Shown here: positions 54,007 through 63,185 of the stretch, one piece after another | Numbering within the stretch: the stretch's first letter is position 1 | Layout: the number at the start of each line of letters is the position of its first letter | Origin: Aquipuribacter nitratireducens | GTDB taxonomy: Bacteria > Actinomycetota > Actinomycetes > Actinomycetales > JBBAYJ01 | DNA: 64,000 nucleotides | Direction of reading: 5' to 3' | NCBI RefSeq assembly: GCF_037860835.1 | Contig: NZ_JBBEOG010000002.1 | Span: forward strand, 186,001 to 250,000 | The notes under the pieces: model-generated | Database searches by the model: none | Seen by the model: only the letters and a program-made list of their open reading frames with translations | What the model was told of the DNA's origin: nothing | Program-made: the position numbers and the translations under genes

Positions 54007-54226
54007 CCCGCGGCGGCACCGGCTTCGCGAGGAGGACGTCGGCGAGGGCCACGACCACGTCGGTGCCGACCCGGTCCCGGTGCACGACGAGCGCGTCGTC
54101 GTCCACCTGCACGAGCGTCCCGAGGGCGTCCGTGGCCCGGCCGTCGGGCAGCAGGTGGCGGACCACGACACGCCGCCCGACCCAGCCCGGCAGGGCGGCC
54201 ACGACAGCGGGGTCCACGTCCGGCAT
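53978..54226 (-). CDS. standalone small domain resembling the N-terminus of actinobacterial GNAT proteins
   Basis: This 82-residue protein has a compact beta-rich pattern (GRRVVVRHLLPDG, ALGTLVQVDDDALVVHRD, DVVVALADVLLAKPVP) that I recognise as the N-terminal part of larger GNAT acetyltransferases often encoded beside ferredoxin and dapC. Here no acetyltransferase domain follows. It overlaps the VanW gene end by 29 bases on the opposite strand. It could be a reduced gene or a free-standing domain. Confidence 0.6.
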   Translation of the reverse strand: MPDVDPAVVAALPGWVGRRVVVRHLLPDGRATDALGTLVQVDDDALVVHRDRVGTDVVVALADVLLAKPVPPRATRPGPPRR

Positions 54227-54288
54227 CCTAGGGACCGCCGCCGCGGGGGACCCGCGGCCCGCCCGACCGCAACCGCCGAGGAGCTCCC

Positions 54289-54615
54289 GTGACCTACGTC
54301 ATCGCCCAGCCGTGCGTCGACCTCAAGGACAAGGCCTGCATCGAGGAATGCCCTGTCGACTGCATCTACGAAGGCAAGCGGTCGCTGTACATCCACCCGG
54401 ACGAGTGCGTCGACTGCGGCGCCTGCGAACCGGTGTGCCCCGTCGAGGCGATCTACTACGAGGACGACGTCCCCGAGCAGTGGAAGCCGTTCTACGACGC
54501 CAACGTCGAGTTCTTCAGCGAGCTCGGCTCGCCGGGGGGTGCGGCCAAGACCGGCGCGCTCGACTTCGACCACCCCGTCGTCGCCGCCCTGCCGCCGCAG
54601 GAGCACGACGAGTGA
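54289..54615 (+). CDS. fdxA: seven-iron ferredoxin
   Basis: This 108-residue ferredoxin has cysteines 9, 17, 21, 25, 40, 43, 46 and 50. By analogy with Azotobacter ferredoxin I, Cys9, 17 and 50 hold the 3Fe-4S cluster and Cys21, 40, 43 and 46 the 4Fe-4S cluster. It carries electrons to an unidentified acceptor. GAGGAG precedes GTG 54289. It sits three bases before dapC, a conserved actinobacterial pairing. Confidence 0.96.
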   Translation: MTYVIAQPCVDLKDKACIEECPVDCIYEGKRSLYIHPDECVDCGACEPVCPVEAIYYEDDVPEQWKPFYDANVEFFSELGSPGGAAKTGALDFDHPVVAALPPQEHDE

Positions 54616-54618
54616 GTC

Positions 54619-55779
54619 GTGGCGACTGACCCGAGGACGCTGCCGGAGTTCCCCTGGGACCGGCTGCGCCCCTACGCGGAGCGCGCCCGCGCCCACCCGG
54701 ACGGGGTGGTCGACCTCAGCGTCGGCACCCCCGTCGACCCCACCCCGGCGTTCCTGCAGGAGGCCCTCGCCGCCGCGGCCGACGCACCCGGCTACCCGAC
54801 GGTCGCGGGGGTGCCCGCGGTGGCCGACGCCGTCCGTGCGTGGTTCGAGCGGGTACGGGGGACCGGGCCGCTGCCCGGGCTCGGCGTCATGCCGAGCATC
54901 GGCTCCAAGGAGCTCGTCGCGTGGCTGCCGACGATGCTGGGGCTCGGCGCGGGCGACGTCGTCGTCCACCCCGAGGTGGCGTACCCGACGTACGACGTGG
55001 GCGCGCGCCTCGCGGGCGCGACCCCGGTCGCGGCCGACGCCACGACCGCGCTCGGGCCGGACCGCGCCGTGCGGCTCGTGTGGCTCAACAGCCCCGCGAA
55101 CCCCACCGGGCGGGTCCTCGGCGTCGAGCACCTCGCGAAGGTCGTCGCGTGGGCGCGCGAGCGCGGCGCCGTCGTCGCCTCCGACGAGTGCTACGCCGAC
55201 CTCGGCTGGACCGCGCAGTGGGACCCCGACCAGGGCGGGCGTCAGGTGCCGAGCGTCCTCGACCCGCGGGTCACCGGCGGCGACCTCACCGGGGTGCTCG
55301 CAGTGTGCTCGGCGTCGAAGCGGTCGAACCTCGCCGGGTACCGCGCGGCGTTCGTCGCCGGCGACCCCGCCGTCGTCCGAGGGCTCGTCGAGGTCCGCCG
55401 CCATGCGGGGATGATCGTCCCGGCCCCCGTCCAGGCGGCGCTCGTCGCGTCGCTGTCCGACGACGCGCACGTCGCCGAGCAGAAGGCCCGGTACGCGGCC
55501 CGCCGGGCGGTGCTCCTGCCGGCGCTGCTGGCCGCCGGGCTCGTCGTCGACGACTCCGAGGCGGGCCTCTACCTGTGGGCGCGGGCACCGGAGGGCACCG
55601 GGGCGTCGTGCTGGGACCTCGTGGCGCGGCTGGCCGAGGCCGGCGTGCTCGTGGCCCCGGGGGACTTCTACGGCCCGCGTGGCGTCGGTCACGTCCGGGT
55701 GGCGCTCACCGCCTCCGACGAGCGCATCCGCGCGGCGGCGGAGCGCCTGGGCGCGGCCCCGGTGGTGACCAGCGGGTAA
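54619..55779 (+). CDS. dapC: N-succinyldiaminopimelate aminotransferase
   Basis: This 386-residue class I/II aminotransferase has the PLP lysine Lys234 in SASKRSN, NSPANPTGRV at 157-166 and SDECYADLGW. It aminates N-succinyl-2-amino-6-ketopimelate in meso-diaminopimelate and lysine synthesis. The GTG start lies three bases after fdxA, so the two are co-transcribed. dapD and dapE further along complete neighbouring steps. Confidence 0.92.
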   Translation: MATDPRTLPEFPWDRLRPYAERARAHPDGVVDLSVGTPVDPTPAFLQEALAAAADAPGYPTVAGVPAVADAVRAWFERVRGTGPLPGLGVMPSIGSKELVAWLPTMLGLGAGDVVVHPEVAYPTYDVGARLAGATPVAADATTALGPDRAVRLVWLNSPANPTGRVLGVEHLAKVVAWARERGAVVASDECYADLGWTAQWDPDQGGRQVPSVLDPRVTGGDLTGVLAVCSASKRSNLAGYRAAFVAGDPAVVRGLVEVRRHAGMIVPAPVQAALVASLSDDAHVAEQKARYAARRAVLLPALLAAGLVVDDSEAGLYLWARAPEGTGASCWDLVARLAEAGVLVAPGDFYGPRGVGHVRVALTASDERIRAAAERLGAAPVVTSG

Positions 55780-55841
55780 CGTCTCGTCCGCACCCAGCCC
55801 GCACCACGCCCGCACCAGCCGAGAACGCGACAGGAGCAGCG

Positions 55842-57134
55842 ATGCCCGACGCCCAGCAGACGTACGCGATCGACGGCCCGGGGGACCGCCTCGAGCTGCC
55901 GGTGGTCGAGGCGTCCGAGGGCGCCTCCGGCCTCGACATCGCCAAGCTCCTCGCGACGACCGGCAAGGTGACCCTCGACACCGGGTTCGTCAACACCGCC
56001 TCGTGCCGCTCCGCCGTCACCTACATCGACGGCGGCGAGGGCATCCTCCGCTACCGCGGGTACCCCATCGAGCAGCTCGCGGAGCGCTCGACGTTCCTCG
56101 AGGTCTCCTACCTGCTGATCTACGGCGAGCTGCCGACGCAGTCCGAGCTCGACGAGTTCACGACCCGCGTGCAGCGGCACACGATGCTCCACGAGGACCT
56201 CAAGCGCTTCTTCGACGGCTTCCCCCGGGACGCGCACCCCATGCCGGTCCTGTCGAGCGCGGTGTCGGCGCTGTCGACCTTCTACCAGGACGCCCTCGAC
56301 CCGTTCGACCCCGAGCAGGTCGAGATCTCCACCGTCCGGCTGCTCGCGAAGCTGCCGACGATCGCCGCGTACGCGTACAAGAAGAGCATCGGGCAGCCGT
56401 TCCTCTACCCCGACAACTCCCTGTCGCTGGTGGAGAACTTCCTCCGCATGACCTTCGGCCTGCCCGCCGAGCCGTACGACGCGGACCCGCTCACGGTGAA
56501 GGCGCTCGACCAGCTCTTCATCCTCCACGCCGACCACGAGCAGAACTGCTCGACGTCGACGGTGCGTCTCGTCGGCTCCAGCCACGCCAACCTCTTCGCG
56601 AGCGTGTCCGCCGGCATCAACGCCCTGTTCGGTCCCCTCCACGGCGGGGCGAACCAGGCCGTGCTCGAGATGCTCGAGACGATCCGCGACTCCGACGAGA
56701 CCGTCGAGTCCTTCATGCGGAAGGTGAAGGACAAGGAGCCCGGCGTCCGGCTCATGGGCTTCGGGCACCGGGTCTACAAGAACTACGACCCCCGCGCGGC
56801 GATCATCAAGACGACTGCCGACGAGATGCTCGCGAAGACCGAGGGCAACGAGCTGCTCGAGATCGCCAAGCGGCTGGAGGAGATCGCGCTCGGCGACGAC
56901 TACTTCGTCGAGCGGAAACTCTACCCCAACGTCGACTTCTACACCGGCCTGCTGTACCAGGCCATGGGCTTCCCCACGAAGATGTTCACGGTCCTCTTCG
57001 CGATCGGGCGCCTGCCCGGCTGGATCGCCCAGTGGCGCGAGATGATCAACGACCCGGCGACGAAGATCGGCCGTCCGCGGCAGGTCTACACCGGGGCGAC
57101 GGAGCGCGACTACACGGAGATCGGGGCCCGGTAG
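55842..57134 (+). CDS. gltA: citrate synthase
   Basis: This 430-residue type I citrate synthase condenses acetyl-CoA and oxaloacetate. Catalytic segments are visible as LHADHEQNCSTSTVR, GPLHGGANQAVLEML and GFGHRVYKNYDPRA. CAGGAG lies before ATG 55842. It is 62 bases after dapC. Together with fumC it provides two TCA-cycle enzymes in this window. Confidence 0.97.
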   Translation: MPDAQQTYAIDGPGDRLELPVVEASEGASGLDIAKLLATTGKVTLDTGFVNTASCRSAVTYIDGGEGILRYRGYPIEQLAERSTFLEVSYLLIYGELPTQSELDEFTTRVQRHTMLHEDLKRFFDGFPRDAHPMPVLSSAVSALSTFYQDALDPFDPEQVEISTVRLLAKLPTIAAYAYKKSIGQPFLYPDNSLSLVENFLRMTFGLPAEPYDADPLTVKALDQLFILHADHEQNCSTSTVRLVGSSHANLFASVSAGINALFGPLHGGANQAVLEMLETIRDSDETVESFMRKVKDKEPGVRLMGFGHRVYKNYDPRAAIIKTTADEMLAKTEGNELLEIAKRLEEIALGDDYFVERKLYPNVDFYTGLLYQAMGFPTKMFTVLFAIGRLPGWIAQWREMINDPATKIGRPRQVYTGATERDYTEIGAR

Positions 57135-57145
57135 GGGTCGACGGC

Positions 57146-58438
57146 TCAGCCGCGTCGCGCGAGCCCGAGCGGCGCGGCGACGAGGCCCGGGAACACGCTC
57201 GTCGTCACCGACGGCACCGCGCAGCGGACGCTCAGCAGCTCCGCCAGCACCTGCCGGTAGTCGGTCGTCACGGCGAGGTCGCCGTCGACGAGCCGGTCCG
57301 CCGCGAGGCCGGGCCAGCGGCCGTGCACCCGGCCGCCGACCACCCCGCCACCCAGCACGAGGACCGCGTTGCCGTAGCCGTGGTCGACGCGGCCGGAGTC
57401 GTTCTGCTGCGCGCGGCGGCCGAACTCCGACAACGTGACGACGACGACCCGCGAGAGCAGCGGACCGAGGTCGGCGGCGAAGGCCGCGAGGGCGGCGGCG
57501 AGGGTGGCGACCTGGTCGTACATCCACCGTCCGGGCTCGGGGGAGCCGAGTCCGGAGTGCATGTCCCAGTTGCCGTGGTCGACCGTCGCGACCCGCAGGC
57601 CGACGTCGGCGCGGACGAGGCGGGCGACGTCGGCGAGCGCCGTCCCGAGCCGCCCCGCCGGGTAGCCCGCCCCCGCAGGGGGCAGCGCACCCGCCCGGGC
57701 CGCGGCGGCGAGGCCGGCCTGCGTGGCGGCGGCGACGTCCGGGCGCTCGCTGCGGTGGAGGTGGCCGAGGGCCGACTCCCACGCGCTCAGCGGCAGCGCG
57801 TCGTCGACCTGGATGCCGAGGGTGGCGAGCGACTGCGCGACCACCTCCGGCGCCGGGCCCCGCAGGGCGGCCGGCGCCGCCGTCGAGCCGAGCTGGGTGG
57901 CGGCGAAGGCGGAGCCGCCGCCCGCGACGCCGACCATGCGGTCGATCCACCCCGTCCGCAGGTGGCTGCCCGGGGCCGCCTCCTCCATCTCCTCCATCGC
58001 CTCGAAGTGCGACCGGTTCGCCGCGGGCATGCCGCACGCGTGGACGGCACCGAGGCGCCCCGCGTCCCACAGGGGGTACAGGGGCGCGAGGGCGGGGTGG
58101 AGGCCGAACATGCCGTCGACGCGCTTGAGGGTGCTGCCGGGGACGGCGATGCCCGGCCGCCAGCGCTGCAGGTCCGGGTCGCCGCTGGGCACGACGAGCG
58201 ACAGCCCGTCCATGCCGCCGCGCAGGGACAGCACGACGAGGACGTCCGCGGGGGCGGCGGTCGCCGCCACGGCGACACGGGCGCCGCCGAGGGTCGTGCC
58301 CGTCGTGAGGGCGGCGCCGAGCGCGGCGCCCGCGGCCATGCGGAGCAGGCCCCGGCGGGACAACCCGGCGGTCGTGGTCTCGGAGCAGGCGTCGGGGCAG
58401 GTGCCGGTGGCCGGGTGCGGGGCGGTGGTGGGTGGCAC
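57146..58438 (-). CDS. DUF1501 protein with Tat signal
   Basis: This protein of about 430 residues has a twin-arginine signal SRRGLLRMAAGAALGAAL (arginines at 28-29), then the DUF1501 sulfatase-like fold with VLSLRGGMDGLSLV, TVDHGNWDMH and TLSEFGRRAQQNDSGRVDHG. It should be exported folded. GTG 58438 is preferred because AAGGA lies seven bases upstream; GTG at 58465 is an alternative. It is paired with the DUF1800 gene, a widespread couple of unknown role. Confidence 0.88.
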   Translation of the reverse strand: MPPTTAPHPATGTCPDACSETTTAGLSRRGLLRMAAGAALGAALTTGTTLGGARVAVAATAAPADVLVVLSLRGGMDGLSLVVPSGDPDLQRWRPGIAVPGSTLKRVDGMFGLHPALAPLYPLWDAGRLGAVHACGMPAANRSHFEAMEEMEEAAPGSHLRTGWIDRMVGVAGGGSAFAATQLGSTAAPAALRGPAPEVVAQSLATLGIQVDDALPLSAWESALGHLHRSERPDVAAATQAGLAAAARAGALPPAGAGYPAGRLGTALADVARLVRADVGLRVATVDHGNWDMHSGLGSPEPGRWMYDQVATLAAALAAFAADLGPLLSRVVVVTLSEFGRRAQQNDSGRVDHGYGNAVLVLGGGVVGGRVHGRWPGLAADRLVDGDLAVTTDYRQVLAELLSVRCAVPSVTTSVFPGLVAAPLGLARRG

Positions 58439-58448
58439 GACGGGTCCT

Positions 58449-59951
58449 TCAGCGGTCGACGACACGGGGGTGGGAGAGCAGGAGGACCGCGGTCCACCAC
58501 ACGGCGCGGTGGCGGTCCCAGCCGTCCCGCCACGGCGCCGGCGGCAGCGGGGAGGCCGCGAGGAGGCGGCGGACGGCCTCGACGTCGCTCGACGTCGCGG
58601 GGCGCAGGAGCACCCGCCGTGCCACCTCGTCGGTGATCGTGGCGACGTCGCGGGCGTCGGTGGCGAGGACGGCGTCGAGCAGCGGGGTGCCCGTGACGGG
58701 GATCCAGCCGCGCAGCAGCTGGTTCGCCGACGTCACGTGCGCGAGCGCCTGCCCGGCCGAGCGCCACTCCGCCGCGGTGTCGGGGTAGCCGTCCGGCGGC
58801 CCCCACGACAGCGGCACGTGCCCGGGCGGGCACTGCCAGAGGACGCCGTCGTGCGCGAGGTGCTCCGTGCGCGGTACCGGCACGAGGAGCCGCAGCGTCG
58901 CGAGGTAGCGCTCGAGCGGACGACGGACCTTCGTGCGCGTCGCCACCTCGAACGCGGGGTCGGCGAAGAGCGCGCGCAGGACGGCGTCGAGCCGGGTTCC
59001 CGAGGACAGGTACACCTGGGCGAGGCGGTCGACGAGGTCGGTCGGTGGCTCGTCGGCGACGAAGTGCGTCGCGAGACGCCGGCACACGTGCCGGGCCGTC
59101 GCGGGGCGTGCCGCGAGCCAGCGGAGGAGACCGCGGATCTCGGCGCGCCCGTCGGCCGCGCCGTTGGTGAACGTGCGCCCGAGGACCGTGACGGGACCGA
59201 CGTGGTGCCGACTCGTGTCGAACCACGCCGCGTACGGCTCGACGCCCGCCGGCTCCGCCTGCCACGGGGACCGGGTCCGCCACCCGGTGAGGAGCAGCGC
59301 GACGGCTCTGACGTCCTCCTCGGTGTGCGCGCCGACGCCGACGCTGTGGAGCTCGAGCAGCTCACGGGCGTAGTTCTCGTTCGGCCTCGTCCGCGTCGAC
59401 GTGTTCGCGTTGAGGTAGTGGAGCATCGCGGGGTGCTCCGCGCTCGCCACGAGGAGGTCGGCGAACGCACCGAGGCAGTGCCGCCGCACGACGTCGTGGT
59501 GGTAGCGGTGCAGCGTGTGACCCGTCGCGTTGTCCGGCCCGACGGGGACGTTGACGAGGTTGTGCACGAGGTCGCTCATCACCTCGTGGAGCTGGCGGCT
59601 GCTCCACGCCGAGCGGTGGAGGCGCCAGCGCACCAGCTCCCGGCCCATCACCCAGAACTTGTCCGCGTAGTGCACCCTCGCCTCGGCCACCGGCAGGAAG
59701 AGACCGGGGTGCGCGGCGTCGACGAGGTCGCCGACGGGGTCGGGCAGCGACGCGGGCCGCAGCTGCGCCTCGACCCACGCGGCGGCGCCGAGCCGACGGG
59801 CCTCGCTGAGGCTGGCCGGGGTCGGCCCGTACGTCGCGCGCCGCAGCAGGTGCTCGACGTCGCGGGCGGGGGCGGGGCTCAGCGGGACGGGGCGCCGCGC
59901 CCGCCAGCGGGTGCGGCGCACCTTGCGGGTGGGCGTCGTCGTCGTCGCCAC
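58449..59951 (-). CDS. DUF1800 protein
   Basis: This protein of about 500 residues matches the DUF1800 pattern: HLLRRATYGPTPASL at the start, FWVMGRELVRWRLHRSAWSS, NANTSTRTRPNENYARELLELHSVG in the centre and LAARPATARHVCRRLATHFVADEPP. No signal peptide is evident, so it may be exported with its Tat-bearing DUF1501 partner. GTG 59951 has GGAGG five bases upstream; GTG 59957 is an alternative. Confidence 0.88.
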   Translation of the reverse strand: MATTTTPTRKVRRTRWRARRPVPLSPAPARDVEHLLRRATYGPTPASLSEARRLGAAAWVEAQLRPASLPDPVGDLVDAAHPGLFLPVAEARVHYADKFWVMGRELVRWRLHRSAWSSRQLHEVMSDLVHNLVNVPVGPDNATGHTLHRYHHDVVRRHCLGAFADLLVASAEHPAMLHYLNANTSTRTRPNENYARELLELHSVGVGAHTEEDVRAVALLLTGWRTRSPWQAEPAGVEPYAAWFDTSRHHVGPVTVLGRTFTNGAADGRAEIRGLLRWLAARPATARHVCRRLATHFVADEPPTDLVDRLAQVYLSSGTRLDAVLRALFADPAFEVATRTKVRRPLERYLATLRLLVPVPRTEHLAHDGVLWQCPPGHVPLSWGPPDGYPDTAAEWRSAGQALAHVTSANQLLRGWIPVTGTPLLDAVLATDARDVATITDEVARRVLLRPATSSDVEAVRRLLAASPLPPAPWRDGWDRHRAVWWTAVLLLSHPRVVDR

Positions 59952-60037
59952 GTCCACCTCCGCGCCGGTGCGCCGGGGGTGTCCCGGTGGCTGCGGCGTC
60001 CGCTACGTCGTCGGGCGGAGCCGACGGACCTGTAGCC

Positions 60038-60068
60038 CGCCGCCGTGCGACTCACCCGCACGGCGGCG
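60038..60068 (-). terminator. hairpin after the dapD/lysozyme-like operon
   Basis: CGCCGCCGTGCG (60038-60049) pairs perfectly with CGCACGGCGGCG (60057-60068) around a seven-base loop, seven bases after the stop of the minus-strand gene ending at 60076. The rest of the 59952-60075 gap shows nothing else. Confidence 0.7.
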
Positions 60069-60075
60069 CCGCACC

Positions 60076-60984
60076 TCACGCCCCGGCGGCCGCGACCTCC
60101 ACCACGACCGTCCCGGCCTCGACCGGCTCGGCGTCGACCCAGCCCGCCGTGCCGTCGTCGCGGGACCACGCCGACCCGCCGGTCCGGACCCCGACGACGT
60201 CGTGGGCGGCGGCGTGCGCCACCACGGACTGCGCGAGGGCCCACGCGGCCCGTTCCGGTTGCGCGCCCGTGGCGGCGAGGACGACCGTCCCGTCGCCCGG
60301 GGTGGCCGCCACCTGCCAGCCCGGTGGGCCCGCCGGGTCGAGCGCGGCGAGCAGCCCGTCGAGCGCGGCGGCGGGGTCGCCCGGCTCCTCGACCGGTCGC
60401 AGCTCGCACCACAGGCTCGCCTCCGACAGCCCGTAGAGGCTCGAGGCGAGCGCGCGGCCCTCGGGCTCGTGGTCGGCGTACGCCTCGGGGAACCCGCTGC
60501 GCTGCACCTCCTGCGCGGCGACGGTGACCTCGAGGTCCTGCCACCCGTCGACCTCGACCAGGGCGTCGTAGAACGCCCCGGTCGAGTACACCGGGTCCTG
60601 CACCTGCGCCTCGCTGCCCCAGCCCTGCGACGGCCGCTGCTGGAACAGCCCGAGGGAGTCCCGGTCGCCGTAGTCGATGTTGCGCAGGCCCGACTCCTGG
60701 ATGGCCGTCGCGACGCCGATCGTCGCCGCCCGCGCGGGCAGGCCGCGCCGGTTGGCCAGCCCCACGACGAGGGCGGCGTTCGCCGTCTGGTCCGGTGCCA
60801 GCGAGGCCGACAGCAGCACGTCGGGGTCGTCGGGCGAGGCCACCTCGGCGCGGCAGCGCTCCTGCGCCGCGAGCTCGCCGGGGCGCAGGAGGCCGGCGAG
60901 CAGGGCACCTGCACCGACGACGAGCCCCACGACGAGGACGACGAGGACGACGGCGACGAGCAGGCCGCGCGCGGCGGGGGGCAC
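60076..60984 (-). CDS. membrane-anchored lysozyme-like domain protein
   Basis: This 302-residue protein has one N-terminal transmembrane helix ([20 protein letters not shown], about residues 7-30) and an extracytoplasmic lysozyme-like domain with [35 protein letters not shown] and [10 protein letters not shown]; the Glu in IQESGL is the likely catalytic acid. The C-terminal 100 residues are of unknown fold. It follows dapD by eight bases, linking a wall enzyme to diaminopimelate synthesis. No in-frame ATG is available; GTG 60984 is used. Confidence 0.82.
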   Translation of the reverse strand: MPPAARGLLVAVVLVVLVVGLVVGAGALLAGLLRPGELAAQERCRAEVASPDDPDVLLSASLAPDQTANAALVVGLANRRGLPARAATIGVATAIQESGLRNIDYGDRDSLGLFQQRPSQGWGSEAQVQDPVYSTGAFYDALVEVDGWQDLEVTVAAQEVQRSGFPEAYADHEPEGRALASSLYGLSEASLWCELRPVEEPGDPAAALDGLLAALDPAGPPGWQVAATPGDGTVVLAATGAQPERAAWALAQSVVAHAAAHDVVGVRTGGSAWSRDDGTAGWVDAEPVEAGTVVVEVAAAGA

Positions 60985-60992
60985 TCCGGGGG

Positions 60993-61982
60993 TCAGCCGG
61001 CGTGCAGATCGGGGTTGAGCGACACCCCGACGCCGTGCCGCGGCAGCCCCTCGACCTGACCGCTCACGGAGTTGCGGCGGAACAGCAGCCCGCTCGCCCC
61101 GCTCAGCTGCGACGCCTTGAGGACGGTCTGGGACGCCTGACCGGGCAGGGCGCCCGGCAGCAGGGCGACCTTCGTGGCCGCGGTGAGGTAGAGCCCCGCC
61201 TCGACGACGCAGTCGTCGCCGAGGCTGATGCCGAGGCCCGCGTTCGCCCCGACGAGGCACCGCTCGCCGACGCTGATGGTCTCCGTGCCGCCGCCGGACA
61301 GGGTCCCCATGATCGAGGCGCCGCCGCCGACGTCCGAGCCGGCGCCCACGACGACGCCGGCGCTGATCCGGCCCTCGACCATCGACTGCCCGAGCGTCCC
61401 CGCGTTGAAGTTGACGAAGCCCTCGTGCATGACGACGGTGCCCTCCGCGAGGTGGGCGCCGAGGCGGACCCGGTCCGCGTCGCCGATGCGGACGCCGGTG
61501 GGGACGACGTAGTCGGTCATGCGGGGGAACTTGTCGACCGCGGTGACGACGACCCGCTCGCCGGGGTCGGCCCGCTGCACCCGGACCTTCGTGAGGGCGA
61601 AGCCCTCGACCGGGCACGGGCCGTGCGAGGTCCACACGACGGTCGACAGGGTCCCGAAGATGCCGTCGAGGACGACCTCGTGGGGGCGGACCAGCCGGTG
61701 CGAGAGCAGGTGGAGGCGCAGGTAGGCGTCGACGGCGTCGGCCGGGGCGGCGTCGAGGTCGACGACGACGTCGCGGACCTCGCGACGGACCCCGCGGGCC
61801 TCGTCCGGCGTGGCGAGCGCCGTGAGGTGGTCGCTCCACGCGACGTCGCCGGTCTCCCCACCGGGCTCGCCGAGGACGGGGGCGGGGAACCAGGCGTCGA
61901 GGACCTGGCCGTCGAGCGCGGCGCCGTGGACGGCGCCGTCGACGACGGTGACGAGGGCGGTTCCGGAGGCAGGGCGGCTCAT
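60993..61982 (-). CDS. dapD: tetrahydrodipicolinate N-succinyltransferase (actinobacterial type)
   Basis: This 329-residue enzyme succinylates tetrahydrodipicolinate in the diaminopimelate pathway. A left-handed beta-helix of hexapeptide repeats is visible from about residue 165 ([35 protein letters not shown]...), with [19 protein letters not shown] at the active-site region. A leaderless -10 box lies six bases before ATG 61982. It is divergent from dapE. Confidence 0.95.
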   Translation of the reverse strand: MSRPASGTALVTVVDGAVHGAALDGQVLDAWFPAPVLGEPGGETGDVAWSDHLTALATPDEARGVRREVRDVVVDLDAAPADAVDAYLRLHLLSHRLVRPHEVVLDGIFGTLSTVVWTSHGPCPVEGFALTKVRVQRADPGERVVVTAVDKFPRMTDYVVPTGVRIGDADRVRLGAHLAEGTVVMHEGFVNFNAGTLGQSMVEGRISAGVVVGAGSDVGGGASIMGTLSGGGTETISVGERCLVGANAGLGISLGDDCVVEAGLYLTAATKVALLPGALPGQASQTVLKASQLSGASGLLFRRNSVSGQVEGLPRHGVGVSLNPDLHAG

Positions 61983-61988
61983 GCCGAC

Positions 61989-61994
61989 AGCCTA
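61989..61994 (-). promoter_or_regulatory. -10 element, leaderless promoter of dapD
   Basis: TAGGCT on the minus strand ends six bases before ATG 61982. Confidence 0.5.
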
Positions 61995-62030
61995 GACAGC
62001 GCCCGCGGCGGGCCTCGGCCCGGCGCTCGC

Positions 62031-62036
62031 TACGGT
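62031..62036 (+). promoter_or_regulatory. -10 element, leaderless promoter of dapE
   Basis: TACGGT ends six bases before GTG 62043; it is 36 bases from the divergent dapD element. Confidence 0.5.
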
Positions 62037-62042
62037 CGGCGG

Positions 62043-63146
62043 GTGCAGCTCCCGGTCCACGACCCCGTCGCCCTCACCCGCGCCCTCGTCGACCTGCCGA
62101 GCGTCTCGGGGCAGGAGCGCGCCCTCGCCGACGCCGTCGAGGCGCTGCTGCGGGACCAGCACCACCTCGAGGTCCGTCGCGACGGGGACGCCGTGGTCGC
62201 CCGGACCTCCCTGGGGCGGGCCGAGCGGGTCGTCGTCGCGGGTCACCTCGACACGGTGCCGGTCGCCGGCAACCTCCCGTCGTGGACGGCGGCGCCGGGG
62301 GAGGGCGACGACCCCGCCGCGGGTGAGGTGCTGTGGGGGCGCGGCACCACGGACATGAAGGGCGGCGTGGCGATGGCACTCGTCGCCGCGTGCACCGTGG
62401 CGGAGCCGGTCCGCGACGTCACGTACGTCTTCTACGACTGCGAGGAGGTCGACTCCGCCCGCAACGGCCTCGGCCGGCTCGCGCGGACCATGCCGGACTG
62501 GCTCACCGCCGACCTCGCCGTGCTCGGGGAGCCCACCGAGGGCCTCGTCGAGGGGGGCTGCCAGGGGACGCTGCGGGTCGACGTCACGCTGCGCGGACGC
62601 GCCGCGCACTCCGCGCGGGCGTGGCGCGGCGTCAACGCCGTCCACGCGGCCCACGAGGTGCTCGCCCGGCTCGCCGCGTACGCACCGCGCGAGCCCGTCG
62701 TCGACGGGCTGCGCTACCACGAGGGGCTGCAGGCCGTCGGCATCCACGGCGGCATCGCCGGCAACGTCGTGCCGGACGCGTGCACGGTCGAGGTCAACCA
62801 CCGCTTCGCCCCCGACCGCAGCCCCGCCGAGGCGTACGCGCACGTGCAGGAGGTGCTCGCCGGGCTCGACGTCCACCTCGAGCTGACCGACGAGGCCGCC
62901 GGCGCCCGACCGGGCCTCGACCGGCCGGCCGCGCGGGCCTTCGTCGAGGCCGTGGCGCCGGTGACCGGGCAGCCGCCGCGGGCCAAGCTCGGCTGGACCG
63001 ACGTCGCCCGCTTCGCGGCGCTCGGCGTGCCGGCGGTCAACTTCGGGCCCGGGGACCCGCAGCTCGCCCACGCCGACGACGAGCGCGTGCCCCTCGCCCA
63101 GCTCGTCTCGTGCGCGGACGCCCTCGTGCGCTGGCTGCGTGGCTGA
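62043..63146 (+). CDS. dapE: succinyl-diaminopimelate desuccinylase
   Basis: This 367-residue M20 metallohydrolase removes succinate from N-succinyl-LL-diaminopimelate. Metal-binding motifs are [24 protein letters not shown] and [14 protein letters not shown], with a dimerisation domain from about 175. It is divergent from dapD across 60 bases, so both can answer to one regulator, and it is followed by a LOG-family gene. Confidence 0.94.
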   Translation: MQLPVHDPVALTRALVDLPSVSGQERALADAVEALLRDQHHLEVRRDGDAVVARTSLGRAERVVVAGHLDTVPVAGNLPSWTAAPGEGDDPAAGEVLWGRGTTDMKGGVAMALVAACTVAEPVRDVTYVFYDCEEVDSARNGLGRLARTMPDWLTADLAVLGEPTEGLVEGGCQGTLRVDVTLRGRAAHSARAWRGVNAVHAAHEVLARLAAYAPREPVVDGLRYHEGLQAVGIHGGIAGNVVPDACTVEVNHRFAPDRSPAEAYAHVQEVLAGLDVHLELTDEAAGARPGLDRPAARAFVEAVAPVTGQPPRAKLGWTDVARFAALGVPAVNFGPGDPQLAHADDERVPLAQLVSCADALVRWLRG

Positions 63147-63172
63147 CGCGGCCCCGCGCGACGGTCGCCACC

Positions 63173-63178
63173 TACGCT
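63173..63178 (+). promoter_or_regulatory. -10 element, leaderless promoter of the LOG-family gene
   Basis: TACGCT ends seven bases before ATG 63186. Confidence 0.5.
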
Positions 63179-63185
63179 GCTGCGC

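Noticed and set aside
51985-55815. A very long open frame on the minus strand across the VanW, ferredoxin and dapC genes
   Set aside because: It is the antisense shadow of well-identified genes; its translation is low-complexity Arg/Gly/Asp-rich and matches no family.
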